Part shown: positions 10,493 through 22,617 of the stretch, piece by piece
Position numbering within the stretch: position 1 is the stretch's first letter
Layout of the letters: each line of letters opens with the position of its first letter
Origin: Eucalyptus grandis
Taxonomy: Eukaryota > Streptophyta > Magnoliopsida > Myrtales > Myrtaceae
Reading direction: 5' to 3'
DNA length: 64,000 nucleotides
Assembly (NCBI RefSeq): GCF_016545825.1
Contig: NC_052613.1
Coordinates: 7,440,001-7,504,000 of the forward strand
Position numbers and translations under genes: made by a program
The notes under the pieces: generated by a model
Database searches by the model: none
The model's input: only the letters and a program-made list of their open reading frames with translations
Told to the model about the DNA's origin: nothing

Positions 10493-13400
10493 TCCCAACA
10501 TCTTGTGCTGTCTTCTGTAGGCTGTCGTAATTATTTAATGTTTAAGGTATTCCAAGATAGAGAATAATAATGAGAAAGTTAGGAGTGAAAAAGGAACGAA
10601 AGAAAGAAATAAATAAAAAATACGAAACAAGTAGGTCATGTTCCCATTTATAAGCCTATTTATTTGTCATATAGTTATTGTGAATGATCAATTCTGAAAC
10701 ATGGTGTCGTTTTTTTCAAATAGATATGTTCCCATCTGTAAGTTTATTTTTTATTTTTGAATAGTTATTCAGAGCAATCAATCCCAAAACGTTGTATTGC
10801 TTGCTTAATTACGTACAACCCTGGACCTGAGCAGGTCTTTAAAAGACTCTGACCACCAGGAAAGTCTGGGTAGAGGCTCAGGTCCGGGGTCTCGATAAAA
10901 ATATACCGGCCCCATTGGTTCTCCCGTCCACACCCCCCTTACGGGGGTAGGGAAACCAGTCTGGATCCCCGTGAAGCCTTCCCGGTTGAAACACGCCGAC
11001 GTGGTTCAGGGAAATGAAAGGTTCGGGGGAGAACTCCCCCGGGTGGACGGCTCTAGATTCTCTTTTACCGATGCATTAAAAAGAGCTCGTGTCGGCTATT
11101 ATTTAAAACTTGACCTCTTGTCATATGATTACAAATTGACCGTTGGTCTTGACATCCCACACCGTCTTCTACCGGAAGATTGAATTTTCAAGGATTAAGG
11201 TAGCCGAGATAGAGAATAGTAATAAGAAAGTTAGGAGTGAAAAAGGAATGGAAGAAAGAAATAAAAAGTATAAAACAAACAATAATGTTCCATTTCTAAG
11301 CCTATTTATTTGTCATATAGTTATTGTGAGCAATCAATTCTGAAACATTGTGTCGCTTTCTCAAATAGGTATGCTCCCATCTGTTAGTCTATTTATTTCT
11401 TGGGATAACTATTTGGAAGGATTAATCCCGAAACATGGTGTCGCTTGGTTAATTATGTTGAATCTCACTTTGAATTCACTATAACTGATGCAATAAAGAG
11501 CTTGTATTGACTAGTTCTTTAAAACTTGACCTTTTGTAAGGTGATTAAAAACCGGCTGTTGGTCCCGACATCCAGCGCCGTCTTGCATAGATTTTGCGAT
11601 TATCGAGACTATTTATGACACCGAAAAAGTGTTTATCAAGAGAGACGACTAACTAAAAGTAATAACCTAGAATACCTATGACGGTAAATTTTTAGCCTTG
11701 GTAGTATTAAGGGTTTATCATTTTCACGACTTGATTTGAAATAGTTCATGTCGCGAAATGGTTTGTTTTATAGTTTTTATTTCTTTCATTGGTTCCCTTT
11801 TTCACTCATAACTTTTTTATTACTATTTTTTATCTTGGTATACCTTCATCCTTAAATAATTACAATCTTCCAAGTATAAAAAGAAGTAATAGACCTATTT
11901 TTCTGTCATATAGTTACTGTGAATGATCAATTCTGAAACATTGCATTGTTTCCTCAAATAGATATGTTCCCATCAATAAGTCTATTTATTTCGGCAATCA
12001 ATCCCAAAACCTTGTGTTGCTTGGTTCAATACGTACCATCCTTCTCTGAATTCACTATAACTGATGCATTAAAGAGTTCATATTGGCTAGTTATTCAAAA
12101 CTTGACCTTTTGTCAGATGATTAAAGATTAACCCTTGGTCCTGACATCCTGCGCTATCTTGTGCATGGATTTTGCCACCATCGAGACTATTTATGACACT
12201 AAAAAAATGTTCATCAATAGAGACGAGTAAAAAAAAAGTAGTAACCCGAAAAACCTATGCCGGTTATTTTAGCCTTGCTAGTATTAAGAGTTTATCATTT
12301 TTATGACTTAGTTTGAAATAGTTCATATCGCAAAGCAGTTTATTTTATAGTTTTTATTTCTTTCGTTGGTTCCCTTTTCGCTCCTAACTTTTTTATTACT
12401 ATTCTTTATCTTGGTATACCTTAAACCTTAAATAATTACAATCTTCCCTTATAAGGGAAAAGTATTAAAAGAAATCATAAACCTATTTATTTGTCATATA
12501 ATTATTGTAAATGATCAATTCTGAAACATTGTGTCGTTTCCCCAGATAGGTATGTTCCCACCTGTAAGTCTACTTATTTCTTCAAATAGTTATTTGAAGC
12601 GATCAATCCCAAAATGTCATGTCGCTTGTTTCATTATGTACAACCCCACTCTGGATTCACTATGATCAATGCATTGAAGTGTCAGATGGATAAAGATTGA
12701 TTGTTGGTCCTGACATCTCGCGTTGTCTTTTGCATGGATTTTGCGATCATTGAGATTGTTTATGACACCGAAAAGGTGTTTATCAAGAGAGACGAGTAAC
12801 TAAGAGTAGTAACCCGAAATACCTATGACGGTTATTTTAGCCTTGGTAGTATTAAGAGTTTATCATTTTCACGACTTAGTTTGAAATAGTTCATATCACG
12901 AAGCGATTTGTTTTATACTTGTTATTTCTTTATTGGTTCCCTTTTCAGTCCTAACTTTTTTATTACTATTCTCTATCCTGGTATACCTTAAACCTTAAAT
13001 AATTACAATCTTCCCGTACAAGGGAAATGTATAAAGAAAATTCATAAACCTATTTATTTGTCATATAGTTATTGTGAACAATGAATTCTGAAACATTGCA
13101 TCATTTCCTCAAATATGTATGTTCCCACCTATAAGTCTATTTATTTCTTCGAATAGTTATTCAGAGCGATCAATCCCGAAACGTCGCGTCACTTGCTTCA
13201 TTATTTACAATCTCGATCTGGATTCACTATAACTAATGCATTGAAGAGCTTGAGTCAGCTAGTTATTCAAAACTTGACATTTTGCCAAGTAATTAAAGAT
13301 TGACCGTTTGTCCCGATATCCCGCACCGTCTTCTGCATGGATAATCTAGACCGTTTATGATACTGAAGAAGTGTTTTTGAAGAGATTCGAGTAACTAAAA

Positions 13401-13520
13401 ATAGTAGCCCGGAGTACCTATGATGATTATTTTTAGTCTTGGTAGTATTAAGAGTCTATCATTTTCACGACTTAGTTTAAAATAGTTCATATTGTGTAGC
13501 GTAGTATCAACCATTAATCA
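10493..13520. repeat. tandem array, right part (about 5 units), with orientation switch
   Basis: Unit markers of the type 'cccaaaacgttgtattgctt' occur at about 10791, 11426, 12002, 12608 and 13176. Early units (to about 11590) keep the 100-base module beginning 'gattgtaa...ttaagg' in forward orientation (10525, 11178). From about 11765 on, the same module appears reverse-complemented as 'ggtataccttaaacctta' (about 11765-11875, 12345-12445, 12925-13015), and the period rises to about 570-610 bases because extra sequence ('ttatgacaccgaaaa', 'tttagccttggtagtatt') is included. No protein is encoded. Confidence 0.75.
10817..11076. other. GC-rich foreign insert within an array unit
   Basis: Between 'acgtacaaccctgg' and 'gatgcattaaaaagagctcg', which are adjacent in other units, lie about 260 bases of much higher GC content, including 'accggccccattggttctcc', 'ttacgggggtagggaaacc' and 'aaacacgccgacgtgg'. 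Several short self-complementary G/C blocks (for example cccc...gggg) suggest structured RNA ancestry. The texture recalls plant mitochondrial intron DNA, so a small organelle-derived insertion is possible, but I cannot confirm the source. Confidence 0.5.
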
Positions 13521-14169
13521 AAAGTCCAAGTATCACCTATTTATAGTTTCCAATTTAATTGGCGGGGAAAGAAATTAAGACCATCGTTCTGGGGTGGAGA
13601 AAGAAATCTGGGAAATAGAGAGGACGATAAGAAGGTGCCATGAACGAGGGCAACTACCTCGGAAAGGATTTACTATAAGAAGTAAGTTCATAACACTAAT
13701 TGACATAGTAGGAAAAAATCGATTCCAGAGATAATTCGAGTACGAAAAGGTGTAAATCAAATTCAACCGGCGCAATTGGAAGAGATGAGAAGGAAAAAAA
13801 TTATCCAACCTTAGAAGGAAAGAACTCCGCGGATAAAACCGTGTATTCAGGCATACTGCAATAAATATTAGCTGATTTTCGTCTAGATTTTTTTCCAATA
13901 TGAATTGCAGGGATGCCTTCCAATTAAAACTCTGTACATTGCATTTAATTTATTGTTTGAGGCATGAAAAGAACTGAATACTTGGAAGTGTGGGCTATAT
14001 ATTGCCTATCATTTGGCCCTCTCTCTCTCGCTAAACCCCACACAAAATCATAAAGTAGTTCATAAGACAAGTCTTTCGCATTCTAAGTACTTGTGACCGA
14101 GTCAGTTATCCTATAAATTCGAAGTTTAGCTCAGTCATTTGGCGTATCAGAACGTACAGTGACTTAGAC
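13521..14169. other. upstream region of the response-regulator gene
   Basis: No coding sequence supported. The last 200 bases contain CT repeats ('ctctctctctcgctaaac') and lead to the ATG at 14170, so this is likely promoter and 5' leader. No TATA box could be assigned with confidence. Confidence 0.35.
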
Positions 14170-16128
14170 ATGGAGCCTCTCAAGGAAATCGGGCAGAGGC
14201 GTTCTCTCAAACGTTCTTCTGCGAAGATTAGTGTACTGGTAGTGGACGATGATTCCGCATGTCTCTCCATTGTTTCAGTCATCCTAAAGACATGGGAGTA
14301 TGAAGGTAAACAATCTAGAACTAAAATATATGATACTTCACTTTGGTTGATTACACAGGATTTTGTGAAATTTTGCATCGGGTCGTGAGACAATCAACAT
14401 CAATTGCATCTTCCAAATATTTTGTTCTCCTGATGGACTGATAAATTGAGCATCAGCCTAGGACGTATCCTTAGGTTCTATGTTTTGAACATGCATGATA
14501 TAAAATATAGTCGCGTTTTCCTCATCAAGAAGAAGCCGATCTTTGCATTTTTTTTCTTCTTTTTACCTGCTCCTCTGTATTGGGGGTAAAACGTATTTCT
14601 GTTGGTCATTTTTCTGATGTTTGCCTAGCTGATCGATTTCGTGAATGTTTTGCAATTCCAATTCTCAGATCTGACTAATTTGTTGTTATTTGATGCCAAG
14701 GGATTTCCTAAATCTGCTCAAGTCAAGACATCAAAGCCTCTGTTTTCCTTGTTTTTTACGCAGAGTTAGAGGACTTGATTTTAGTTTTGAATGGGAAGCT
14801 TTTAAATCTAAAAATCCATCCTCCCCTAAAAAAGAAAAAAGACAACAACAGATTGATAGATCTCGAGGACTTAGCCAAGTTGATGAAAGAAATGGCGATT
14901 TTACACCACAGGAAGCCTTTAATCTTAGTCTCAGTTTATACACATCTCCAATCTTGGGGCTTCGTCCTTTGAACTAATGTCTTAGGGATCTCGTAGTTTT
15001 GGTATAGATGGTTTGCCCTTGATCAGATCTAATAGATGAACCGGTGCATAAAACCTTAGAGGGCATATGCTCCCTTTCAATGAGCAAACACGTATAGAAC
15101 ACTAGAAATATTTCCGCGACCGTTGCGAAAAAAAATTTGCCGGGTCGAAAAAGGCGCGCCAACGTTAAATTTAAAATACAAAATTGACGATATTTTATGG
15201 TATGTTTTTAATAGGTAAGCGGACATCTGAATGATAAATGAATCTTTTGCTTGCCATTAAATAGATGGATGAATGTACAAACGCTTGAAACTTTGTGGTC
15301 TCCCTAATGGGTTTTCCATATCTCTCTCGTTTTAAATCCTATGATCTACTGACTACCTTGGTTTTCCCAAGGACTAAATTTTGTCGATTTTACCTTTCAG
15401 TGGTAACCGTGAAACACCCGATTGATGCGTTGTCTACACTTCGCCAAAGGCAAGCTTCATTCGACCTTGTGGTAACGGACTACCACATGCCCGACATGAA
15501 TGGACTTGAATTGCAAGAGCAAATCCAAGAAGAATTCAAGCTACCTGTGATCAGTGGGTGTCCCATAAACTTCACAAGTTCTTTTATTTTTTTCTCTCTT
15601 TTTGGTTATAACTGCACTATTAATTTGCGACGTGATCATTTTCTAGTTTAACTCAATTAAGGGTTTTGCGACTTTGTTTACCTTTTTCGCGACAGTGATG
15701 TCAGGAGAAGAAAGGGAGTGCATAATGTTGAAGAGTTTAGAGCGTGGTGCTGCATTCTACATTTCCAAACCCGTAAGGCCTGAACATCTCAAGAATATAT
15801 GGCAATATGCAGTTGCGGCCAGGAAAGGCAAATCAGTGGTCATTGAAGAGGAGACTAATTGGGAACCGGATTCACAGATATGCAGTCGTCATAAGGACAT
15901 CATGCCTCATGTAAACAGCAATTCTTCATCATCTGTGAACAAGACAAAGGACGTTGATAGTAATAATGATGAGGATTCCGATACTGAGTCACAAGAAAAG
16001 AACGAGGACAATAACCAAAAACCTAGAAAACCGAAAGTTGTTTGGACAACGGCACTTCAGAATCGGTTCTTGCGAGCGATAAGCATTATCGGATTCGAGA
16101 GTAAGAATCTTTGTCCTACATGTTTGAG

Positions 16129-16169
<41 letters not shown>

Positions 16170-16338
16170 TGATTGCTAATTAGCTAGGTTCACGGACCAG
16201 ATTAGTTTATATGTTGATTTCTCTACTAACATTGTTTTGTATTTGATTCGAATCAAATTAGATGCTGTGCCGAGGAGAATTCTCGATGTCATGAATGTAC
16301 CAGGAATAACTACAGCGAATGTGGCCAGCCATTTACAG
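14170..16338 (+). CDS. type-B two-component response regulator, C-terminally truncated
   Basis: Four exons fit GT-AG rules and frame: 14170-14305, 15401-15553, 15696-16100 and 16262-16338, giving 257 residues. Residues 20-137 form a receiver domain: acidic pocket DDD at 26-28, phospho-acceptor D72 in 'VVTDYHMPDMNG', S99 and invariant K121 in 'YISKPV'. An acidic, Asn/Ser-rich linker follows, then a GARP/Myb-type DNA-binding domain from 'KPRKPKVVWTTALQ' to 'NVASHLQ'. Type-B regulators accept phosphate from histidine phosphotransfer proteins and activate cytokinin-response genes in the nucleus. The usual 'KYR/KHR' end of the GARP domain and the long activation region are not found in frame: reading through the last donor ends at 16404 (278 residues), and downstream acceptors lead to quick stops. 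Family members are commonly 400-700 residues, so this copy is either a short divergent paralogue or a decaying gene. Confidence 0.75.
16134..16168. repeat. (CT)n microsatellite in intron 3
   Basis: About 17 uninterrupted CT dinucleotides, starting 33 bases after the donor site of the third exon of the response-regulator gene. It could vary in length between individuals. Confidence 0.95.
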
Positions 16339-16911
16339 GTTCGCTTTGTGGATATTCCTCAAGCATATATAGTACATCAGCAATCATTTCATCAATTCAA
16401 GTAATTTGATTCACGTCGTTTCACCTTTCCTTGGACTGAATCAGTGCATTCACAAGAGTTAACTACTTGTAGACAGTTGTAAAGCGCAAACGTATTAATG
16501 ATAATTAAACGCATGGAGGAGTGTCCATACATAGAAAAGAAGTATATTTTGTGAGTATTAGAGTGAGTTTCGTCGAGTACCCCATATTTAGCAAAGTTGA
16601 TGGATTTTATTAATCCTCCTACGCAAAACATGATTGTTTTCATACAACAACAAAATGATATGAACTATTTTTCGATGGTGAATATTGATTCACTAACATA
16701 CTTCACATTGTTATTCTAGTCTTGACATTATAAAAAGATTTGAATGCTTTTTGTATCTAAGCCAGAAGTCGATAACCAGCTAGGTTTTCCCTCTTGAACC
16801 CGCCTCTCATGGGGCTCACAAGAGCAATTTTATCTGCATAGAATTTATTTTAAGGGAAATTGAAAAGGAGGGAAATTGAACACTGTGATCAATTAACTTT
16901 TCATGGGCAGC

Positions 16912-17001
16912 TCGGATGTGACGAGACATGAAGTGAATAGATGGTTGAATCGAATAGGCGGACGTCCCTACAATGCTCTGGCTGCGGTGAAAAACTTGTG
17001 A
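16912..17001 (+). other. possible remnant terminal exon of the response regulator
   Basis: After an AG at 16909-16910 an open stretch reads 'SDVTRHEVNRWLNRIGG' then 'RPYNALAAVKNL' and stops at 16999-17001. It looks protein-like, but its frame does not join exon 4 (which ends in phase 0 at 16338): the phase-0 reading from 16911 stops after six residues. Either it is chance, or it is a former last exon whose connection was lost. Confidence 0.2.
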
Positions 17002-17728
17002 AGAGGCCGCATCCTTCTTTTATTCCCTATAGTGTTCTTTCATTTTATTTATTTATTTTGGTTTTCATTTAAAATAATTTAGAGTTTGGCTTTAGATCCA
17101 AAAAGTATGACCTCAGAATATAATTTACGATTATCTCAATTAATTCATGAGTTCTAGATGTTGAATTGGAAAAAATACATTAAATATCGCAAGAGACTTT
17201 TTGTCTAGACAAATGGGAAAAAAAAAAAACATATATGTTTAGACGTGATAGCGAATTCTTTTGTAATTATAATCAAGCTTTTTTTCGGAAAAAAAAAACC
17301 ACTTGGACTAAAAATAAACGGACCTAATTGTACGATAGCTTTGCATCGAAATTACGCTGATCCACTAAAGATCATTTTACTCATAAACAGGAACGTCAGG
17401 ACAAATAAGTCATCTCGACTCAAAACATAAGAATGACGGGACAATCCCATATGACCAATTGACTTGATATTACACGATTAATTGGGTATATTTCTTTTCT
17501 AAAACACCAACGGTGGCTGAGATGATTTTGTTGTAATCGCCCATGAAACTGGAAACGCAATTCAGCACCTAGGCTATATTTTTATATTACAAGAACCGCC
17601 CCGCAAACGAAACAATTTAGCAATATCTGCCGCTCTAAGGGATTAGAGACAGAAATGGCCCTTTTTTAATGCCGTTCCCATGAGCAGGACAAAATAGGTT
17701 CCAAGGGAGAATTTCGTAATTTGAGAAG

Positions 17729-17762
<34 letters not shown>

Positions 17763-20700
17763 TGCACACGATAAAAAAAAAAACAAAAAACAAAATAGCT
17801 GGGTGCATGTACCACCGGCCGACAATTCCTTGGGTGCATCCTGCCTTCGTTTTATAGTTGTTTTCAGGAACAATAAGATGAATAACTTTCTTATACAAGA
17901 TCATAGCACACCCAGTTTAACTTTGGCGTCTAGTCCATTGAATAAGATAGCAGATTATTTTAAGATTGACAAATAGTTTCGGCCTGCCATAACCTCATCA
18001 GAAGACCAACATCAGTTCTCAAACACAGTTTATGGATGGGAAGACTAGCATTGCCTTCAAAGCTACTAAGTAATATAATCTTTCTATTTTACAACTTCTA
18101 GCATCAACTGTCTTGATACTACTCTTACAGACCAATTGTATTTATTCCTTCTGCATCACTCACTCTTCATTCATTAACCTTAAGCTCCACTCATAAGCAT
18201 CACAAGTACTAGAGATTCACAAACCGTTACACATGCTGCTAGGATAATGTCATTTTACAGCGCATACGCTACTTTTCTTCTTCTATGAATGATTAACAAT
18301 TAATTTTTTTAGAATTCTTGGTTTTTTCTTAGAATAAAGTCGCTGATTTTGTTTGCTTAGCTTCGACTGGTGAGCAGACCTATAATTACTTCGACCTGTC
18401 ACCAGAATCAGGTCGTCTTCATTTTTTTTCCGAATCTTTTGACTTTGCTAACGGTGAGAATATGCGATGCGCGTAAGGCATCGACGACAATCTTAGGCGT
18501 GGTCATCTTCTTTTGTCAGCCTTAAAAATAGCGTTCACGACCTCAGGAACAATATGTTTTGTGAATCGTGTGGTGAATGACCCCGACAGCCTCATCAACC
18601 CTATGCTTCACACAAAGGCAATTTATTACTCGACCAAATGAAGCTGCATTGGAATAAAACCCTTCCCAATTTTTTCGAGTAGAAGGTTATATCCAGAGTC
18701 AACATCCCCTGCTTTAGAGAATCATTTGGATGAAAACTTTCTAGATTCTTCCCTAGCACAAACCGCTGTAAAAACTGTAATTGTAAAGCTATGGACATTA
18801 ACAAGGTAAACTATAGGGATAGAATGAGACAAACCACAAGAACACATGGGCCATCGTGTAATATTTTTCCAATATTCACTGCAGACCCGTGAGCGAACGA
18901 GAGGCAAGCGCGCTCCCACGAAGACATGTCGGGCCCCGCGCGGCCCTTCCCTCCCTCCTTTCAATTAAGGGAAGGGTTGATTTACAGAGACCAATTCGAT
19001 TCCCAGGATCAAAGAATTTGGAAATCGGTTTGGATCGATTCGATTTTCAGACTCTTTACTCTAAAACGACTCTATTTGAACACTGATATCGCAAGTGGGA
19101 TTCAAAGCCTGTTCTAGGATTGAACCGGTTTCGAATTGGTTTAGGATCTAACTCCGATGAATTTTTATCTCGCTCTCATTTCTTACTCCGATTCTTTACT
19201 CTCTCTGTCTCTCACTCGCTTTTTGGGAACTTCACACTGTGGGAAGATGCCGCGTTTATGTTCTTCTCTCTCCGATCCTACTCTCGATCTTCACTGGGTC
19301 GTGCCATCTGAAGTATTGTAGAGGTAGCTATAACATGGGCATATTGATCGACCTAAATAATATATGACAATATTTAAAATAAAAAAAACAGTCCTTTTAA
19401 TAGACATGGGAAATTTACAATAAATAAAAACTAAACGTGTGAAATTCTTAGATATGGTAAGTAGATCATACATAGATATAGAAAAACTGAAAACATAAAA
19501 TAAGGAAAAGAAAAAGAGAGAGTACATAAATTTGGGATCAAACTCCATTGATAGAGATTTGTGTTATTCAATATAATTGAAGCGTATGTCTGTGTCAGTA
19601 CCTGTTTGAGCATCCAACGGATATTGCTGATGTGCTGGTTTTGTTATGGCGTTATTAACAACGAGACAGATTAGTAAAGTTCGGTACAAGACGTTGCTCT
19701 CTTCCTTCTTCCTTAAGAAACTCATTGAGTATTTTCTCATGATTCGTAATTTATTTTCAAAAGTCGTATATCTTAATACTATTATCGCCAAACCTGGATT
19801 TACCTTATGCAAAAACAAAAATAAAAACACTCTAGAGAATAAAAGGATGATGCGGTTTCTTGACCCTGGTTCATTGTTGAACTAATTTTCATTATTCATA
19901 CGAATTGGAGAAATTTTTAACAATGTATTTTGGTATTTGGAAAACCGAAGTAAGACCATTCTTTATAGTGCCGAAACCTAATGAGGAAAAAAATCATAAT
20001 TTCCTGCATCGTTATTTCACTTCTCAACTCTATCGCTCAAGTTAATTATTCAGCTACAATTTTGGCAGACGTGGGTATGTAGGTCACACGAGGCGATGGT
20101 ATTATGCTCTAGGGATATCTAATTTTTCTTTTTTTCCCCAATCCAAAAACTAGAACTCTTGAATTAATCGAGATATCCTATACCTTTTTAAAGATACTCT
20201 AGTGATCTTGAATTGGTCAAGTACTCGATCGAGAACGCAGTTGGCGTCAGAAAAATTATTGGTGAATCCTATTGAATTACTTCTCTTCCATCTTAAGAAA
20301 TCCGCCAAATTGAAAGCAATTCCTAACGAAATGCAAGTTAATAAATACACACATTCTTCGCAAAGACTTGCCCCAATTCATAGGCAATGTCCAGAAAAAA
20401 AAAAAGGGAGATTATGTCGAGCTTTCCGATCAATACATTGTCACAGCACAAAGTTCTCCTTCTAACCAAATCATGCAATCACGTATTGGTACGAGAGCCA
20501 ACCAAGGGTTTTTGTCCCAAAAGCGTCCTCCTTGAAATAAAAAAAAAAAAATCGCTTTTTAGCGAACGAGCTGATACATTTGCCCTTTATCTTGTTTGGG
20601 TTGGCTACTTCCGATCACCTAGCAGATGCTGAATTAGGTGACATCGCCTACTTAAAATTCTGATCTTAATTGTAGAACAATCAAAACGCATCCTTTTCCA

Positions 20701-21386
20701 ATAAAAGTGGCCATCAACGATGGCTTAAATCTGATCATGTGATGCCTCAGCTTTATATTCGTCATGCCAAGTTTTGCACTGAGATTCCTGGACGAAATAG
20801 ATGGATCCACATTTTGACTCATTTGAGCTTTTTCTGGCCATCACTCGCCTTATCTTGAAATGGTTGCAATTTGTAAACCCTCCATCATTTTAATGAAAAA
20901 GAAAGAAAGTTTCTGCCCCCATTAAGTTTTCCAAGAAATGCATAGCTGAGGCAATAGTGAAAAACTTCCATTTCAATTTGCCCCCAAAAATAAAAAAAAA
21001 AAGCTTGATGAACAATTCCAAAATGTTGCCGATCTAACCCTTAGATAAACCGACCAAAAAAAAAAAAAAAACCCTTAGATAAACAAAGCCAACACAAGCA
21101 TTAGTTTGTAGTGGTCTTTTGAAGCGCGGGAGCATCGCCTTCTTTACTTTTTGTGTCCACAGTGGCTAATGATCAGCTTGTATCAGTCATGCTGCAACGA
21201 CCCTCGTGGTGGTGATTCCGAATTATTATCCGAAAGAGAATGGATGATGTGGAGGGCTTTCATTTGGAATTATTGTGTTAGAAGTGTGGTTTTCTTATAC
21301 TGGCATCACTGTGTGAAGTTTTATGAGGACGCAGGCCATTCAACCGGAGAAATTTATAGAGCAAACGGATTACAAGGCCTTTGCTA
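17002..21386. other. intergenic, no gene recognised
   Basis: AT-rich DNA with short poly-A tracts and scattered short open frames of no known family. A minus-strand stretch near 18405-18810 has several open segments in different frames, which might be an eroded coding fragment, but I could not identify it. Nothing else is supportable. Confidence 0.4.
17731..17760. repeat. (TA)n microsatellite
   Basis: About 14-15 TA dinucleotides in a row, in intergenic DNA. Confidence 0.95.
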
Positions 21387-21389
21387 ATT

Positions 21390-21758
21390 AAAGCATCTTT
21401 AATTGATGGGAACCAACGAAACGGATCAATTCGTGGCAATAGGCACGCTAGCTTTGCTGTAGGCCTTTCACCTACCTTCACTTACCCCAAGCGCGGATAG
21501 TTATTATACCAGCATACCCGATGATAGTTAGGATATGCTATCATACCCTGATATGGAGTCTACCTTTCCCACCATGAGGCTCCATAATTCTTTTTCTATC
21601 TTTGTCTTCTCGACAGAGAGGGGAAATGAAGGATAGCACGGAATCTCCCATTCCAGGGCAATTCTCCTATTTATTTCCTCTTTGAGTCTTTTAAGGACTT
21701 GCCCAAGTCCAAAGCATCTTTAATTGATGGGAACGGTCCAATGGATCAATTCGTGGCA
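21390..21758 (+). repeat. 48-base direct duplication, 321 bases apart
   Basis: The phrase 'aaagcatctttaattgatgg', then 'gaac', about nine variable bases and 'ggatcaattcgtggca' occurs at 21390-21438 and again at 21711-21758. Related 'taggcc' words follow both copies. The intervening sequence is unrelated, so this may be the ends of a small insertion or a segmental duplication remnant. Confidence 0.7.
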
Positions 21759-22486
21759 CGGAAGGTCGTAGGCCATTTAGTGGGGCATATAGCACGTCAT
21801 CCGTCAAGAATCTTTTCCAGCAAAGCCCTTCAAATTTGTCCCCATCTTTTCAACTTCAATGACGATAAAAGACAAAAACAGTTAGAGCGTAAGCCCCCCT
21901 AAAATCTTGCAAATTGGCTCCAATTTGCCTGGCTCAAAGGGACAAAAAAAATGTCCGAAAGCAAAAAGAGAAGTGCTAAGTTCAATAGTGATAAGGGCAT
22001 CTTAATCAGACGTCCGACAAAGTGAGCACACCAGCGATAATCACATGTGCTCCTAAAATATTTTACATTAACTAGTTTTCAACAAATATCTTGCCCCTAA
22101 TTTATATTTTAATTTACAGACCAGCAGTTTGTGTCTAGCGAAAAATCTTTATTGCATCCAATGGAAATAAGTCTAGCCAACCAAATGCCTTTGAGTTATC
22201 CCTACACCCATAGGGGTGTCAACGGAATGATTTGATTCTAATCTTCATGATACCTTAACCAACCTAGATATAAAGGGCCATATGTGTTTTGTGACCCGAA
22301 CCAAAAAACTATTTGGGTCGGGTTTGGCTTGGGTGGTTCTTTTCTACACCCCCGCCCCATGGGCAATTCGGCAGGCCCGGAGGGAATTTTCAAAAGGCAA
22401 TTTCAATATATAGGGTCTTTCATACGGGATTTAAGAGATGAAATTAGTTTTTCTCCTTACTTTATATTCCATCGAATAAATTGCTC

Positions 22487-22617
22487 GGTCATCATGTGAA
22501 AGGTGACACAAAAGATTGCATCCTGTTTCCGCGTCTACCGAAAAGAGAAAATGGTATGCTTAGTCATCTCATGAAAAGTGACACAAAAGATTGCACTATC
22601 TCCACAAGAGAAAAGGG
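22487..22617 (+). repeat. two-copy tandem duplication, 75-bp period
   Basis: 'gtcatcatgtgaaaggtgac' then 'acaaaagattgca' is followed 75 bases later by a near copy 'gtcatctcatgaaaagtgac' then 'acaaaagattgca'. Both end in 'gagaaaa'. No coding role is visible. Confidence 0.75.

Noticed and set aside
14690..14977. 95-codon open frame in intron 1 of the response-regulator gene
   Set aside because: Lies between well-supported splice sites and has no similarity to anything I know.
18405..18804. Minus-strand open segments that might be an eroded gene
   Set aside because: Segments sit in different frames with stops, and I recognise no family, so calling a pseudogene would be a guess.
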